Shown: piece after piece, positions 7,863 through 8,127 of the stretch
Layout of the letters: the number at the start of each line of letters is the position of its first letter
Position numbering within the stretch: position 1 is the first letter of the stretch
From: Chitinophagaceae bacterium
GTDB taxonomy: Bacteria; Bacteroidota; Bacteroidia; Chitinophagales; Chitinophagaceae
Length of the DNA stretch: 8,127 bases
Assembly: GCA_018061385.1 (NCBI GenBank)
Contig: JAGOUF010000082.1
Span: 1 to 8,127 of the forward strand
Direction: 5' to 3'
Position numbers and translations under genes: made by a program
The notes under the pieces: generated by a model
What the model was told of the DNA's origin: nothing
Databases searched by the model: none
The model's input: the letters and a program-made list of their open reading frames with translations, nothing else

Positions 7863-8127
7863 TTATTGAATGGTTAAAAACTGTTCTTTGTTTTTATATT
7901 GTAATTTTATTGTGTATGTTTTGTTATTGTACTCAAATGAAAATACAGTTGTGTTTTCATTGTCTGATATTAATTGAATGTTCTTTGTAACTGGCATAAA
8001 CCCAACTGTAAATTCTGCAATTGGATTGTTTTTTCCATGAGGTTCTGTAATATTTACAAATGTGTGATTGGTAGCTTTTGGCTGAGTAAGAATATATGCT
8101 TTTTCACTTCTTAAATTAAACTCAGGA
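7863..8127 (-). CDS. C-terminal fragment of heparinase II/III-family lyase, probably PL17 oligoalginate lyase (5' end off window)
   Basis: Reading from 8126 down to the TAA at 7865-7863 gives 87 residues of an open frame that enters from the right edge. The fragment is all beta-strand in character. It contains AYILTQPKATNHTF (residues 11-24 of the fragment) and NITEPHGKNN (26-35), which match the C-terminal beta-sandwich of heparinase II/III-like enzymes, where a 'NHTF...EPHG' pattern is typical of PL17 alginate lyases. These cut alginate oligomers from the end and release unsaturated monouronate, which fits the KdgF gene 31 bases downstream. The catalytic alpha/alpha-toroid lies outside the window, so family and activity cannot be confirmed here. 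PL15 or another heparinase II/III-like group is the alternative. No sorting tail follows: the protein ends EQFLTIQ, so it is probably periplasmic or a lipoprotein. Confidence 0.78.
   Translation of the reverse strand, partial: PEFNLRSEKAYILTQPKATNHTFVNITEPHGKNNPIAEFTVGFMPVTKNIQLISDNENTTVFSFEYNNKTYTIKLQYKNKEQFLTIQ

Overview
The window is AT-rich, and every gene I can support lies on the minus strand, so transcription runs from the right edge (8127) to the left edge (1). Several signs point to a Bacteroidota member. Two proteins end in type IX secretion system (T9SS) type A sorting domains, signal peptides end in the 'SAQ' style, Shine-Dalgarno sequences are absent, and gene gaps are very short. 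The interdomain modules of the 'LPV.I.SF...W.VA.E.N...Y.V' type resemble Chitinophagaceae/Sphingobacteriales-like proteins. That genus-level impression is inference only.

In transcription order the window holds: (1) the last 87 residues of a heparinase II/III-like protein, best read as a PL17-type oligoalginate lyase, cut by the right edge; (2) a small cupin of the KdgF type; (3) an exported alpha/beta-hydrolase esterase; (4) a PL6 (chondroitinase-B-like/alginate lyase) enzyme with a T9SS tail; (5) a secreted jelly-roll protein with lyase-like motifs, a fibronectin type III domain and a T9SS tail; (6) a very long secreted protein with a divergent polysaccharide deacetylase (NodB-like) head followed by Ig-like and beta-rich repeat regions, cut by the left edge. 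Gene (6) is open from its ATG at 2738 to base 1.

Gaps between genes are 31, 60, -1 (TAATG overlap), 2 and 13 bases, so this looks like one operon. The only break is a hairpin plus T-run in the 60-base gap after the cupin, which may act as a terminator or attenuator between the monosaccharide-processing part and the polymer-attacking part.

The set reads as a uronate-polymer degradation locus, most likely alginate. PL6 and the jelly-roll protein would cut polymer outside the cell, and the PL17-type enzyme would release unsaturated monouronates. KdgF would open these to the linear keto sugar. The esterase and the deacetylase-like protein suggest that the natural substrate carries acyl groups, as in bacterial alginates or other acetylated polyuronates. 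The substrate of the last two secreted proteins is not determined by the sequence. No SusC/SusD pair, regulator, RNA gene, mobile element or CRISPR array is visible, and no intergenic stretch exceeds 60 bases.
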